64,000 bases of DNA from Cherax quadricarinatus (Eukaryota; Arthropoda; Malacostraca; Decapoda; Parastacidae): positions 44,689,728 through 44,753,727 of the forward strand of contig NC_091292.1 of the NCBI RefSeq assembly GCF_038502225.1, read 5' to 3'. A program made the position numbers and the translations under genes. Under the pieces are notes generated by a model that worked only from the letters and a program-made list of their open reading frames with translations, was not told where the DNA came from and did not search any database. Below are positions 10,444 to 21,760 of this stretch, piece by piece. Within the stretch, counting starts at the first letter, position 1, and every line of letters begins with the position of its first letter.

Positions 10444-10500
10444 TTTCTGTACTCGACTGAAGAAGCCTACTGTGTAGGCGAAACGTTTCGGAATAGAGAT
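10444..10500 (+). ncRNA. Hammerhead-ribozyme-like motif, family A
   Basis: CTGAAGA at 10457-10463, A, stem II GCCTAC-TGT-GTAGGC, GAAA at 10480-10483, CGTTTC, GGAATAGAG. All conserved core positions except variable N7 match the hammerhead consensus, with one extra A before stem II. Confidence 0.6.
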
Positions 10501-10564
10501 ACCTAACTGTTGCACATGTGTATTACTTACCAAAAATAACAAAAAAAAGGCACAATAACCTAAC

Positions 10565-10705
10565 TGGAACAATACACAAATAACCCACACACAGAAAAGA
10601 GAAGCTTACGACGTTAGTGTGACTTTGTAAATGGTCCAAGTCAAACCGAAACGTCGTCGTAAGCTCCCTTCTTCTATGTGCGGGTTATTTGTGTCTTACT
10701 TACCA
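10565..10705. repeat. Long hairpin with a family F hammerhead-like core
   Basis: Inverted arms of about 40 bp, ACACAAATAACCCACACACA and AAGAGAAGCTTACGAC on the left versus GTCGTAAGCTCCCTTCTTCT and GCGGGTTATTTGTGT on the right. Between them lies TTTGTAA, ATGGTCC-AAGTCAAACC, GAAA, CGTC, GTCGTAAG. Layout resembles a decayed hammerhead (GGTCC stem II mispaired, GAAA, ACGU, GUC triplet). CTTACGAC and GTCGTAAG would form the outer stem I. Confidence 0.45.
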
Positions 10706-10835
10706 ATTTGAGAATGACCTGGAAGGAAGGCAATAACAATGTAAGGAGCTCATTATAAGAGGGAAAAGCTTACCAGTGAAAATGTATTGGCCACACCAGA
10801 CTTCTGAGAAACATCATAATATTCTGATTATGGCC

Positions 10836-10915
10836 TATAATCTGTATTGATAAAGCCACTGAATGGCGAAACGTCTACAATAAAGATAACCAGATGTTGC
10901 ACATATGTCATAACT
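10836..10915 (+). ncRNA. Hammerhead-ribozyme-like motif, family C, solitary
   Basis: TTGATAA at 10847-10853, A, stem II GCCA-CTGAA-TGGC, GAAA at 10868-10871, CGTC, TACAATAAAG. TGTA before the core pairs with TACA after it. No inverted partner arm is visible, so this is a terminal fragment of a family C element. Confidence 0.5.
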
Positions 10916-11044
10916 TTCATCATAATATCCTAGGCTGAAACACTAGAGCATTTCAACATCCGGACATAACAAATGTTATGGAGTCAGTGCATCGTCACTG
11001 GTACAAAACAAAGTTGAAACTCTATGCTAACCAAAAGCAAAATT

Positions 11045-11560
11045 ATACAAGGTAGTTAAGGCAAGGAAACCTATAGATTGCTGGAAGGTAGCCAATATGA
11101 CTCCAGTTTAGAAACAAAGAGACAGACTGGAAGTATTAAAATACAGTTAGTTACATATTAAGACAATCAGTGCGACGTAATGGAAACGAACATCTAAATG
11201 AATTTTTTCAACACCTAAAACAAAGAGAATTTGCTAAAGAAAATCCATATGGGTTTATAGTTGTCTCAAAAAGTAAATAAGAGTCATTTGTGACTTCTAA
11301 GGATAAACAGAATAGAGAAGGATGAGCAGGTTACAGCCTCGTATTACCGAGCTGCTGATTAGCCTCTGCTGTAACATGATGACCGACCAGAAACTAATAC
11401 ACAAGCTGGAGATATGTTGTCTAACCATTATTATCTTGTGCAACTAGAGTTTATTGATCACGTCCTACCAACCTCATTGTATAAAATTTTTGATAGCATA
11501 TAAGGGACTGAATAACATCCACATTTTATATACAGAATCATACAAAGTACTGAAGTAATA
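11045..11560 (+). pseudogene. Possible remnant of LINE reverse transcriptase
   Basis: Weak similarity only: WKVANMTPV (about 11082-11108) resembles the W-K-A-x-V-x-P RT entry motif, and FAKENPYGFI (about 11230-11260) resembles the Q-x-GF motif. Everything between is frameshifted. Remaining bases from 9.7 to 11.8 kb hold nothing else I recognise. Confidence 0.3.
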
Positions 11561-11779
11561 AGAAAAAATGTGTATATTCAAAGGATCTCAAAACTAAATT
11601 TTCTATTTGGCTGAAATTAACAAGACATGTGAATTACTTAGAATTAGAAGGAAAAAAATAGAGTTTAGTGAATCTTTTGGTCTTCAATTTTAATCATGAT
11701 CAACTGGAAGTTTAACTACGAGCTTTGCTAGTGATTTATTGCATTTGATTCATAATATATTCTATAATTCATCGACACG

Positions 11780-11858
11780 AAGATTGCCATTAGTAAGGCC
11801 TCACCTAGATTATGCAGCTCAGTTCTGGTCTCCATATTACAGAATGGATATTAATTCG
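11780..11858 (+). pseudogene. LINE-B fragment, left of solo LTR
   Basis: Encodes VRPHLDYAAQFWSPYYRMDI, identical in type to LINE-B ORF2 at 24.2 kb. It is continuous with the piece at 13083 once the LTR is removed. Confidence 0.8.
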
Positions 11859-13077
11859 TGTTACAAAAAACGCGATTCTAAAAGCTTAGAGATCTCCAGT
11901 GAATACTAGAAAGGACTGCCCTTCTAGCATCCAGCCTGTTACTGGGTTTTCGTAACAAGTAGTCAGTATCCTTGTCCAATTATCCATTAGAATTCAGTAT
12001 GATTCAATAGTGCTTCAGGATTACAACTGGTAGGCTACTAACTAGAGAAATTAAAATTTAATAAATTTATAAAGTCTAGAGGTATATTATCAAATTAAAT
12101 TAAATTAAATTAATCACAGAAATCAAAATAATATCAATCTCTCGAGTACAATATTATTGTGCTGCAAGTATATATCACATTTATAATTCTTAAGTACCGT
12201 CTGGTACATTAACATTTAATAAGATATTACAAATATGTACAAGTAAGTTTGTGTGTATGTGTGAAAGTGCTCTAAGTAGTTCGTTATGTCTCACGACTCG
12301 ACTAGACTTAAACAAGTGACTGACAAAGTTCTCTAATAAACTAACTTCTTGACCGACTGGCAACCAGAACAGTCTGCTTGAACAATAAAAAGAATGCTAA
12401 GCCCAATAGCAATACAACAAGCAACTGCGACACAGAATCAGGAACAAGGAGATAATATAACGACACTAAGTAGGGACCATCAGCAGATCCTCCACAAAAG
12501 TTACAAAACTCCCATACTACTGAATCTAAGTTCAGCATAAGAAAATCCCCGACTGTGATAATAAACAGATACCAGTACAACGTTAGGTCAGAAGTTACAG
12601 CTCAGGACTTGAGATGCTCAAAGTGTCTATGCGACACACAACCTCAGTACAACGTCGAAAATCACTAAGTCTATACAAGGTTCTGTGAACAGAGTTCTAC
12701 AGAACTAACAAGAATAATGAGACAGACAATCTGTCCAACCACCAAGAGAGTCTAGAGCAGACTGAATACTTTAGGCGAAGTGAGGACACCCCCCCCTCGA
12801 TCACGTGATAGCTCCGTGGACAGTACTGCCCAGCAACAGAAGCCGGCAGAATAACGAGCAAAGAGCGATAATTACAGTAGTTAGACAATCAAGACTTGAA
12901 CTGAGCACATAATATGTTACATCCTACCTAACAACATAACTACGTCAAATAATAATATAAAGCAATACATTTACGATTTAGCTATTATCGCAAATATAAG
13001 CAATATAAAATTATATGAAAAGGTAATAATTATATATATACATAATAATCATTGCAACCCATTCAGGGGTTGCAACA
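11859..13077. mobile_element. Solo LTR of an LTR retrotransposon
   Basis: A 1,219-bp block starting TGTTAC and ending GCAACA, flanked on both sides by ATTCG (11854-11858 and 13078-13082), a 5-bp target duplication. It lies inside a LINE-B ORF2 whose two halves join correctly on its removal. There is no internal coding region, tRNA primer site or second LTR, which fits LTR-LTR recombination. The TGTTR...YAACA ends occur in BEL/Pao and Gypsy families; I cannot choose between them. Confidence 0.75.
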
Positions 13078-13082
13078 ATTCG

Positions 13083-13630
13083 TTAGAAAGCATTCAGGGT
13101 AGAATGACTAAATTAATACATAGCATTAGAAATCTTCCTTATGAAGAAAGATTGAAGACTCTTAAGTTACATTCTCTTGTTAGACGAAGAATGAGGGGAG
13201 ACCTGATCGAAGTGTATAAGTGGAAGATAGGTATTAATAAAGGAGATATTAATAAGATCTTGAGGATATCTCTCCAAGCGAGAACCCGCAGTAATGGATT
13301 CAAATTAGATAAGTTTAGATTTAGAATGGATATAGGAAAGTATTGGTTTAGAAATAGGGTAGTTGATGAGTGGAATAATCTACCTAGTTGGGTTATTGAG
13401 GCTAAAACCTTGGGTAGTTTCAAATTTAGGTTGGATAAATACACGAGTGAGAGGGGTTGGATTTGAGTGGGACTTGCATATGAGAGTGGATAGAGTTATC
13501 AGAGCTTATTTCTTGGGTAACATTGAAAATTAGGTTGGGGAAATGTTTTGTTAGTGGGATGGATTGTAAAGGACCTGCCTAGTATGGGCCAACAGGCCTG
13601 CTGCAGTGTTCCTCCCCTCTTATGTGCTTA
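13083..13630 (+). pseudogene. LINE-B fragment, ORF2 C-terminus and 3' UTR
   Basis: The open frame 13104-13466 encodes the C-terminal end (NLPYEERLKTLKLHSLVRR, IGKYWFRNRVVDEWNNLPS, DKYTSERGWI). The 3' UTR holds GGACCTGCCTAGTATGGGCC and AACAGGCCTGCTGCAGTG. The reading frame is unbroken across this piece; the copy is dead because it is 5'-truncated and split by the solo LTR. Confidence 0.85.
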
Positions 13631-13772
13631 GTATGTTTATTGAAGCTAAAACCTTGGGCAGTTTCAAATTTGCTTGGGTAGCATTGAAAAATGAGTTGGG
13701 CAAATATTCTGTTAGTAGGATGGATTATGAAGGACCTGCCTGGTATGGGCCAACAGGCCTCCTGCAGTGTAT
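13631..13772 (+). repeat. Partial tandem duplication of the LINE-B 3' end
   Basis: Repeats ATTGAAGCTAAAACCTTGGG and the 3' UTR (GGCCAACAGGCCTCCTGCAG) immediately downstream of the preceding LINE-B end, then runs into (ATT)n/(TAA)n. Confidence 0.75.
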
Positions 13773-13829
13773 TATTATTATTAGTACGTATGAATTAAAA
13801 TAATAATAATTATTATTATTATTAATTTA

Positions 13830-14008
13830 GGGAAGTGGAGCACAGATCCAATTCCTTTGATTAAGAGCCTCTCACCAAGGAACCTCCCTTGAGGGGAAAG
13901 TTCGCATCCTGAAATGTCGTTCGTATCCAAAAGCAAAAAATCGATCGAGTGACTGTTCATATCCTGAAAAATTCGCATGGTGGGGCGTTCGTAAGCCGAG
14001 GTTCCACT
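13830..14008. mobile_element. Possible pogo/Tigger-like remnant
   Basis: Ends CGAGGTTCCACTGTA and includes AAGGAACCTCCCTTG and GTTCGTATCC/GTTCATATCC, resembling the ends of the element at 56391-57022 (GTTCCACTGTA terminus). The left end is not well defined. Confidence 0.35.
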
Positions 14009-14965
14009 GTACTTGTAAGTTATCACAGTGATTGTAAGTTATCACAGTGATTGTAAGTTATCACAGTGATTGTAAGTTATCACAGTGATTCTAAGTTATC
14101 ACAGTGATTGTAAGTTATCACAGTGACTGTAAGTTATCACAGTGACTGGAAGTTATAACAGTGACTGGAAGTTATCACAGTGATTGTAAGTTATCACAGT
14201 GACTAAGTTATCACAGTGATTGTAAGTTATCACAGTGACTGTAAGTTATCACAGTGATTGTAAGTTATCACAGTGACTGGAAGTTATAACAGTGACTGGA
14301 AGTTATCACAGTGACTGTAAGTTATCACAGTGATTGTAAGTTATCACAGTGACTATGTTATCACAGTGATTGTAAGTTATCACAGTGACTGTAAGTTATC
14401 ACAGTGATTGTAAGTTATCACAGTGATTGTAAGTTATCACAGTGATTGTAAGTTATCACAGTGATTGTAAGTTATCACAGTGATTGTAAGTTATCACAGT
14501 GATTGTAAGTTATCACAGTGACTGTAAGTTATCACAGTGATTGTAAGTTATCACAGTGACTGGAAGTTATAACAGTGATTGTAAGTTATCACAGTGACTG
14601 GAAGTTATAAGAGTGACTGGAAGTTATCACAGTGATTGTAAGTTATCACAGTGATTGTAAGTTATCACAGTGATTGTAAGTTATCACAGTGACTGGAAGT
14701 TATAACAGTGATTGTAAGTTATCACAGTGACTGGAAGTTATCACAGTGACTGGAAGTTATCACAGTGATTGCAAGTTATCACAGTGACTATAAGTTATCA
14801 CAGTGACTGGAAGTTATCACAGTGATTGCAAGTTATCACAGTGACTGGAAGTTATCACAGTGACTGGAAGTTATCACAGTGACTGGAAGTTATCACAGTG
14901 ACTGGAAGTTATCACAGTGACTGGAAGTTATCACAGTGACTGGAAGTTATCAAAGTGCTTGTAAG
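14009..14965. repeat. 19-bp minisatellite, about 50 copies
   Basis: Head-to-tail units of TTGTAAGTTATCACAGTGA with point variants (CTGGAAGTTATAACAGTGA and others). Variant units recur in higher-order blocks, for example an ACTATGTTATCACAG-type short unit near 14200 and 14355. The array continues in decayed form at 15300-15405. Confidence 0.95.
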
Positions 14966-14967
14966 TT

Positions 14968-15299
14968 ATATACACTTGGAAAATCCATGAAGGATTAGTA
15001 CCAAACGTGCACACGAAAATCACTCCCTATGAAAGCAAAAGATTCGGCAGGAGATGCAACATTCCACGGATGAAAAGCAGGGGCGCCACGAGTAAGCTGA
15101 GGGACAACACAATAAGTGTCAGGGGCCCAAGACTGTTCAGCTGCCTCCCAGCATACATAAGGTAGATTACCAATAGACCCCTGACTGTCTTCAAGAAGAC
15201 ACTGGACAGGCACCTAAAATCAGTACCTGACCACGAGACCTGGTCTCAGACCAAGCCTCGGGGGAGCTGACTCCCGAAACTCACTCTAAGTAAACTCCA
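14968..15299 (+). pseudogene. LINE ORF2 C-terminal fragment inside the minisatellite
   Basis: Plus-strand translation gives VHTKITPYESKRFGRRCN, then RGPRLFSCLPAYIR and TVFKKTLDRHLKSVPD, the C-terminus of a Jockey-superfamily ORF2 (the G-x-R-LFN-x-LP motif). It is a third LINE type, with no closely related copy here. Minisatellite units lie on both sides, so it either inserted into the array or the array duplicated around it. Confidence 0.65.
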
Positions 15300-15405
15300 G
15301 GTATCACAATGCTTGTAAGTTATCACAGTGTTTGTAAGTTATCGCAGTGCTTGTAAATTGTCATAGTTCCTGTAGGTTATCACAGTTCTTTTAGGTTATC
15401 ATAGA
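15300..15405. repeat. Decayed end of the 19-bp minisatellite
   Basis: Five or six diverged units (GCTTGTAAGTTATCACAGTG, TTGTAAATTGTCATAGTTC and similar). From here to 16260 I see only A-rich unclassified sequence without genes. Confidence 0.8.
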
Positions 15406-16261
15406 ACTTTGATAGTACAAGACTCTCTGCTAACATGATAACAATCTTAAATACCTGTAATAGAACTGGTTTTCCTGATCAGCATTCTAAGTGTCACTGT
15501 TCCACGTAGGAATAAATATAACGAGGACAGTGTCATGATAACTAAAAGCGTGGATTTACTCACCTGTGTTGCTGAGATGAAGGGAGGCTGCGTGATGCTA
15601 GTGTCCATCTGCACTGTGATGCCAGCCTTGCCCATGTTGCGACTTTAACATCCTCAGCACATGAGTCCACACACACAACGAAATGCACTATCACGTAGAC
15701 GAAGTACCAGCGGTAGTAGGAACAGACTGATAAGTTTCTGAATACAGCGAGAGATAGTGGAAAAAGTTAGAGAAATAGGCGAGCAGAGCAATAAATTATT
15801 TAGGAGGGTTGGATACGGAGATAACCATTGAAATAAAATACTGACTCGATAAAAGTAAGGCAATCGTACGAAAAATAGACGAATAAGAGTGTGGAAAAAA
15901 AGTGACTGGCGTTCTTTAGTGCTGGAATATTACAGAAAGAAACGAGCAAGGAGGGCCGATGATAAATCAGGAATAGGGAAGAGGGAAAAAACAAGAGTGC
16001 CACAACTTAAAGACAGGAAATAACAGAAAAAAAAACTCTAGACAAAACAGAAACCAGAGAAACTGTTCTTCACTGTATGAAGTGAAACTGCAGATGCTAG
16101 ATATTTATACAAAAATAAATTATCAAAAAGAAAAGAAAGAAAACACGACAAAAGAAAAAAACTCACAAATTTCAGAAATTAGAATAAAGATTTAGGCACA
16201 GTGAGATTATTTTTCGTCAGTGATTCTTAATCACTGTTTTCCAGATCTGCTTCCTAGTGTT

Positions 16262-16350
16262 AAGTACAGCTTAGTACATCATGGAGTACAGTTTAGTACA
16301 TCATGGAGTACAGTTTAGTACATCATGGAGTACAGTTTAGTACACTATAG
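16262..16350. repeat. 23-bp tandem repeat, about 4 copies
   Basis: Units of TAGTACATCATGGAGTACAG plus TTT. Looser relatives (AACTTAGTACACTATGAAGT) reappear at 16781-17170. Confidence 0.85.
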
Positions 16351-16387
16351 AGTGGTGTACACCTTGGTAACCGATACCGACAAATTG

Positions 16388-16780
16388 GTTTTAAAAACAC
16401 ACGAGAGTAAATACTAGGACGAATTTATTAGACAATGTTTAGGTCCAGAAACCTTGATCACAGGACCTATAACCTTGATCACCGGACCCATAACCTTGAT
16501 CACAGAATCCAAAATCTTGATCACAGAACCCAAAATATTGATCACAGGACCCAAAACCTTGATCATAGGACCCATAACCTTGATCACAAGGCCTAAAACC
16601 TTGATCACGTGACCCAAAACCTTGATCATAGGACCCATAATCTTGGTCATAGGCCCCAAAACCTTGATCACAGGACCCAAAACCTTGATCACAGGACCCA
16701 AAACCTTGATCACAGGGCCCAAAACCTTGATCACAGGGCCCAAAATGAATCCTAGTGTTTACTCTCGTGGTATTTTAAAC
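16388..16780. mobile_element. Inverted-repeat element filled by a 21-bp minisatellite
   Basis: About 39-bp imperfect inverted ends: left CACGAGAGTAAATACTAGGA (within 16388-16427), right TCCTAGTGTTTACTCTCGTG (within 16742-16780). Between them are about 14 units of ACCTTGATCACAGGACCCAAA. It looks like a MITE whose interior was replaced by tandem duplication. No target duplication is obvious. Confidence 0.65.
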
Positions 16781-17170
16781 ACCATGGAATACAATTTAGT
16801 ACACTGGAAACGCTTTAATTTTCCATGGAGAACAACTTAGTACACTATGAAGTACAACTTAGTACACTATAGACTACAACTTAGTTCACTACCGAATAAA
16901 ACTTACTACACTATTAAACAAATATTAGTACGCTATAAAGTGCAACTTAGTACACTTTGTTTCCAACTTAGTGCACTTTGATTCCAACTTAATACACTTT
17001 GATTCCAACTTAGAACACTATATAGCACAAATTAGTATCGTACGGAGTACAACGAGTACATTGTGTAGCACAGTTGATTATGAAGTACATTTCAGTACAC
17101 TGCAGCGGAACTTAGCAGTTATAATGTTTCACAACTTAACACACAATGTAGCACAACTTAATATACTGAA
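16781..17170. repeat. Degenerate AACTTAGTACACT repeats
   Basis: Roughly 22-bp units of AACTTAGTACACTATAGAGT-like sequence, too diverged to count exactly. Confidence 0.6.
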
Positions 17171-17344
17171 CAAAGCATCTTAGAACAAACGAGCATGAAT
17201 AACTACGTTTCGCTCACAGCTTCCATTTGTCTCCTCCCGAGTGATTCAAACTTGATCAGATTTTCACCTCAAAGTTCTGAAAGTAGATGAAAAAACTATG
17301 TTAGTATTTTGCTTTATTTACTGAACAACACAAATGCAAACACA

Positions 17345-17435
17345 CACTCACACACACAGTAGCGACCAGTAAAGAGGGGGGGCCAGGAGCTGTGACTCGA
17401 TCCCTGCAACTACAACTAGGTTAGTACACACACAA
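17345..17435 (+). pseudogene. LINE-A 3' UTR tail
   Basis: AGTAGCGACCAGTAAAGAGG, GGGGCCAGGAGCTGTGACTC and CAACTACAACTAGGTTAGTA followed by CACACACA: the 3' end of LINE-A without coding sequence. From 17436 to 18479 the plus strand encodes lysine/glutamate-rich, frameshifted stretches that could be a LINE ORF1, but I cannot support that. Confidence 0.7.
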
Positions 17436-18479
17436 GCATCATACCCTACTAGTTCTTACATGAGGGTAATCTTACACACTCACGAGTGCCACACTCGAGG
17501 GAAAGAAGGAGGTACCAGAGGTGAATTGCCAAAAATTATTCTCAAGGTCAAATTAAATGAGAAACATGACAGAAAATTAACTTCTCTTAGGTTCGAAGCT
17601 ATGGGAATGTGTAAAAAAGAGAAGACGGAGGTAACAGAGGAGGTAAAAAGAATTATTGTGGCTAAATAATTGGCTCTCAGACTTGACTGACAGTGAAGTT
17701 ACAAAGCTGAAAGAAACCACGGAAAAAATAAAAGAGGAGACAGCATCAATGAAGGAAGGTGAAACAGAGATTTGAAACGAAAAGAAGGTAAAAATCAGTC
17801 GTGGAGATGCTCTCAGAAGGTGGCCAGGCGAAGGTTGAAGCGGTGAATACAGACTAGGAAATCTGGAAGGAACAACACTGGATGGAAAAAAAAGAGAGGT
17901 CACTGATGATCTATGAACTCTAGAAGGCTGAAAGGGTTTCAAGAATCAGGAGATGGACGGAAGAACAATGTTACTTTGTATTTATAGTTGGGCGCATAGG
18001 AGAATAGATTTAGCAGATGAAAACTTTTCAGAGGATCGGGAGGTACACCCTTGACAAAGTTCGATCAACCTAACCTTCTGGATAAATATAGCCAGGAACA
18101 GGGTCTTGAGACAGACAGCGAAACTGAAAAACATGCGATATTTCCGTATATAGCAGATTGGGACAGGACAGAGATGGAGAGGAAAGTATGCAGAGGAAGT
18201 ATGTATAATGCACTAAAAAGTGAGGAAGTGATGGAGACAAAAGAAGGGAACATTCAACTACCAAGGAAATCCTATAGGCCTATCCACTGCTCCTCTCCTA
18301 GCACGCCCATATCTATAACCACTCCAAGCTTTAAACACTTACAATATTCCAACACTCTTCTTACCACCCCCTTCTGCCTATAACTCTAATCTTGATTGAT
18401 TTCAGTGTACCAACGCACACACCAATTCTAGATCATGCAAATGCTCAGCAAACAGATGGACTAGAACACAACAACTAGA

Positions 18480-21172
18480 GCATGTTAACGAAAAAACGAG
18501 CTCAGAGTAAGGTAGGTAAATGTAGATGTACTACTGAAAAAAAATGAAGAGTTCATAGAAAGGACAGCAGAGATAAACCCAGACATCATTGCTATCACAG
18601 AAACAATACTACGTGAAATGATAACGAATGCCATATTCCCAGCATTATACCAGGTAATAAGGAAAGACAGAGGAATCATGGAAGGGGGACGAGTGGTTCT
18701 GTTAGTTAGATATTAGACTAGTTTTGAGGAGATGAAAAAGACGAATAGAAGTGATCTTATTGATCACAAAGTGTTGTACAACCAAGGTTGGAACACGTAA
18801 AGTTGTGCTATCATTGATTTACAACTTACCATCAATGATGCATTAGGTGACCAAGACAGGACCATGAAGGGAACAATATTAAGGTGGTTGACACCTTAGT
18901 GGACGCAACAAGAAGAGCTCATAGAGCTAAATCAAAGTTATTAATCATGGGAGAATCCAAACCCAAAGAAACTGATTTGAAGAATTTGGACCAACATGGG
19001 GAACCAGCAACATGGAGAACTAGAATGATGTAAGTAGTTATGGATTTTTTATGACATCATGTTAAGGACACAACAAGAGAGAGAGTGAGAAAGAGAGAGG
19101 AGATGATCCAGCAAGATTGAATCTTGTATTTACCACAAACACATGTGACATACGTAAGGTAGAATTTAAGAACCCCTGCGCTCTACTGACCATTTATTAT
19201 CTTTTTTCGGTAATAAATATTGGTGTTAGAATGGCAAGTGGAGAGAGTGAGACACCAGAATTCAGATGAGAGAAATTTAAAAGGATAAGAGAATTTATCA
19301 ATGCAGTGCAGTCGGAAAGATATTTGGAAAGAAAGCCACTCAATGAGACAGATGATGGAATATTAGCCGAGAAGTGTCGGGAAGCAGTGGAGAAATTCAT
19401 ACTCAGATGAGTGGTGGGGAGTTTAAAAACTCAAGAATTTGCAAAAACTACAGAAAGCATAGGGCACTCGAGAACAAATTGAGCAGAAGAGCCAGAAATG
19501 AATATACAATTTTGAGGAGAGAGGCTGATGAACAATTTAAGAATATGAGAGCAGCAAACCCCAAGACTGAGCCATAACCACTCACAGCCACATCAGCCCA
19601 GGTTATTCGATTAAAGAAGAAAGTAGGAGAGCTCATGACTAACAGCAGAGAAGTCTTTGAAATTTTGAAGAAACTATTTAAAGAAGTATTCTCAGTGGAA
19701 AAAACGGAAATTCCATAGGCCTAGAGCAACAGGTTCATCGATGGAAACCATATACGCTTCAGGGAAATACATTAAAAAAAATTAAGCGAGCTTAACACAT
19801 CGAAGGCAATGAGACCTGGCAAGGTGTCACCGCAGATTCTATGAGAGAAAGCTGAAGTCCCCGTCTAAACCACTGGTTGGGATCTACAAGTCAATGTTCA
19901 CCGGACAGTTGCTAGAGATCTGGAAAACAGCGAATGTGGTCCCAGTAACTAGAAGGCAGACAGACTAGAAGCGTTGAACTGAAGAACAGTATCACATGCA
20001 TACCATGTGAGGTAATGGAAAAAGTTATCAAAAAGAGAGTATCGGAGCACTAAGAAGGAAATGTTTTCATAAATAGTATATAGGAAATGTTGTCTTACTA
20101 ACCTGTTGAAGCTCTATGACAAAGTGATACATTTGAGGCAGGAGAAAGAGAGATGGATGGATTGCTTATTACTGGACTTCAAGAAGACATTTGATACTGT
20201 ATCTCAAAGAAGTCTAAGGCGAAAACTTTAAGTGCAGGCAGTAATAAGAGGGAATGTACTCCAGTGGAACTAAGACTGCCTTAGATGAAGGAAACAGAGT
20301 GATTGTATGGGAAGAGATGTCAGAATGAGGAAGAGTGACAAGAGAGGTTCAGTAAGGGTCACAAACTGTACTGTTTCTGTTATCTGTGAATGGTATAACA
20401 AATGGGACTAAATTAGATATATCTTTGTTTGCTGAGGATAAAACCAGTTAGAATAAGAAAAGTCTACAAATTGATCTGGACAAACTGCAAGAATCATCAG
20501 ATAAGTAGATACTTAAATTCGCTGTTGCGAAGATTGGGAACGGAGTAGGAAGACCACACATAGAGTGCAGATTCAGAAGACAGAGACATCGGACTTTGCT
20601 CAGACAGAAAAAACCAGCGACAAGCGTAGTGCCCGGCATATTGCTAGAGACTCACATCAACCAAATAACGTCTGGAGCCAATGCTTATCTCGACAATGTC
20701 AGTCAAGATCTTCTATGCAACATATGTCAGGCCTATTATAGAGTATGCAGCACCATCTTGGTACCTCCCACTAAGTAAGCAGGTTACGAAACTGGAGAGC
20801 AGAGGTATACAACGAGACTGGTCCCAGGAGAGGCTAAAGGAACCGAACGTGACGACATTAGACGACATGATAGCAACATACATAATACTCGGGAGAAGTG
20901 ATAGGGTAGACAGGGATAGTCTAAGAGGTGAGTAGGAAGTTAAAGCCACGGATTAATCAGAGGGATCCAGGAAGTATTTCCTTAACGTCAGGGTGGTCAA
21001 GAAATGGGGGGACTTTAATGAAGACATGGTGGAGGCGGGCACATTGATAGTTTTAATAGCATCTGAACAGTGCTCACGAGGCTTGGGGAGGAATGGAGTC
21101 TGACAAATAACAAGTTGAGAGGCGGAGCCAGGAGTTGAGAATCGACCCCTGCAACCACACATAGGTAGGTAT
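18480..21172 (+). pseudogene. LINE-A copy, heavily decayed, endonuclease to 3' end
   Basis: The longest LINE-A copy here. Endonuclease remnants: INPDIIAITET (about 18577-18610) and VVLLVRY near 18690-18715. Linker: EYTILRREADEQFKN at about 19500-19545. RT: LWKTANVVPV near 19920, LLDFKKTFDTV near 20170-20200 and YVRPIIEYAAPSW near 20725-20765. The 3' UTR ends AACCACACATAGGTAGGTAT near 21170. Frameshifts and stops occur throughout; no functional protein. Confidence 0.75.
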
Positions 21173-21760
21173 AATACACACCATCACACATGAATTAGCA
21201 AAGATTTCATTCAGAGAACTGTTGTTCTTAAAACGATGTTTTTCCCAGGATTGTTAAGAGCAGCACACATCACCAAGATCATTCATTAAACAATGCATGA
21301 ATTCAACACACCAGCTTCCAAAATTCATTTGATAGCATAAGATAATGGTGCTAATGTTGTCAAAAAAAATAAAATGACAGGACACAACACTGCCATGTTC
21401 TGCATCTACACTTCAACTGGTTATCCACGACTGTATTCTAGAGCAGAGAGTAAACACAAACACTTCAGTCACTCTCCTCCAGTATGCAATAATCTTCATG
21501 AACAAAATGAATTTCAGAACCTTCTGGGTGAATGCTCCCACGGCCCGGACCCAGACCAGGGCTCCTCAAGAACTGATCAGCCAGGCTATTACTGCTGGCG
21601 TTAATAATAACAATAATCAAGTGCTCATTCAGGATGTACCTACACACTGGAATTGCACTTAATTAAAGTTAGGTTGCCTCTGTGAAAAAAAAATGCAATA
21701 TATTATTTAGATAAGACACGTTCATCATCATTTTATGAAAGTAAATGGAATCTTACTAAG

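Larger units (their letters stand above)
10112..10545. mobile_element. Foldback insertion, family A
   Basis: Starts with AATGGTATACAATACCGACA, the inverted form of the GTCGGTATTGTATACCAT end of other copies, followed by an inverted hammerhead-like motif, inverted GGTGGTCAGTCCCTCAGCCT, a short centre with GGTCAGGTTCC, then a shorter forward arm with a second motif. The right arm lacks most of the interior, so it is an internally deleted copy. Confidence 0.7.

Noticed and set aside
14009..14965. Regular 19-bp repeat considered as iterons of a replication origin
   Set aside because: Too many and too variable, with no neighbouring replication gene; a minisatellite explains it.
17460..18383. Three ORFs of 60-120 codons as a possible LINE-A ORF1
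   Set aside because: Lysine/glutamate-rich but without zinc finger, SGNH or other ORF1 motif; reported only as a possibility.
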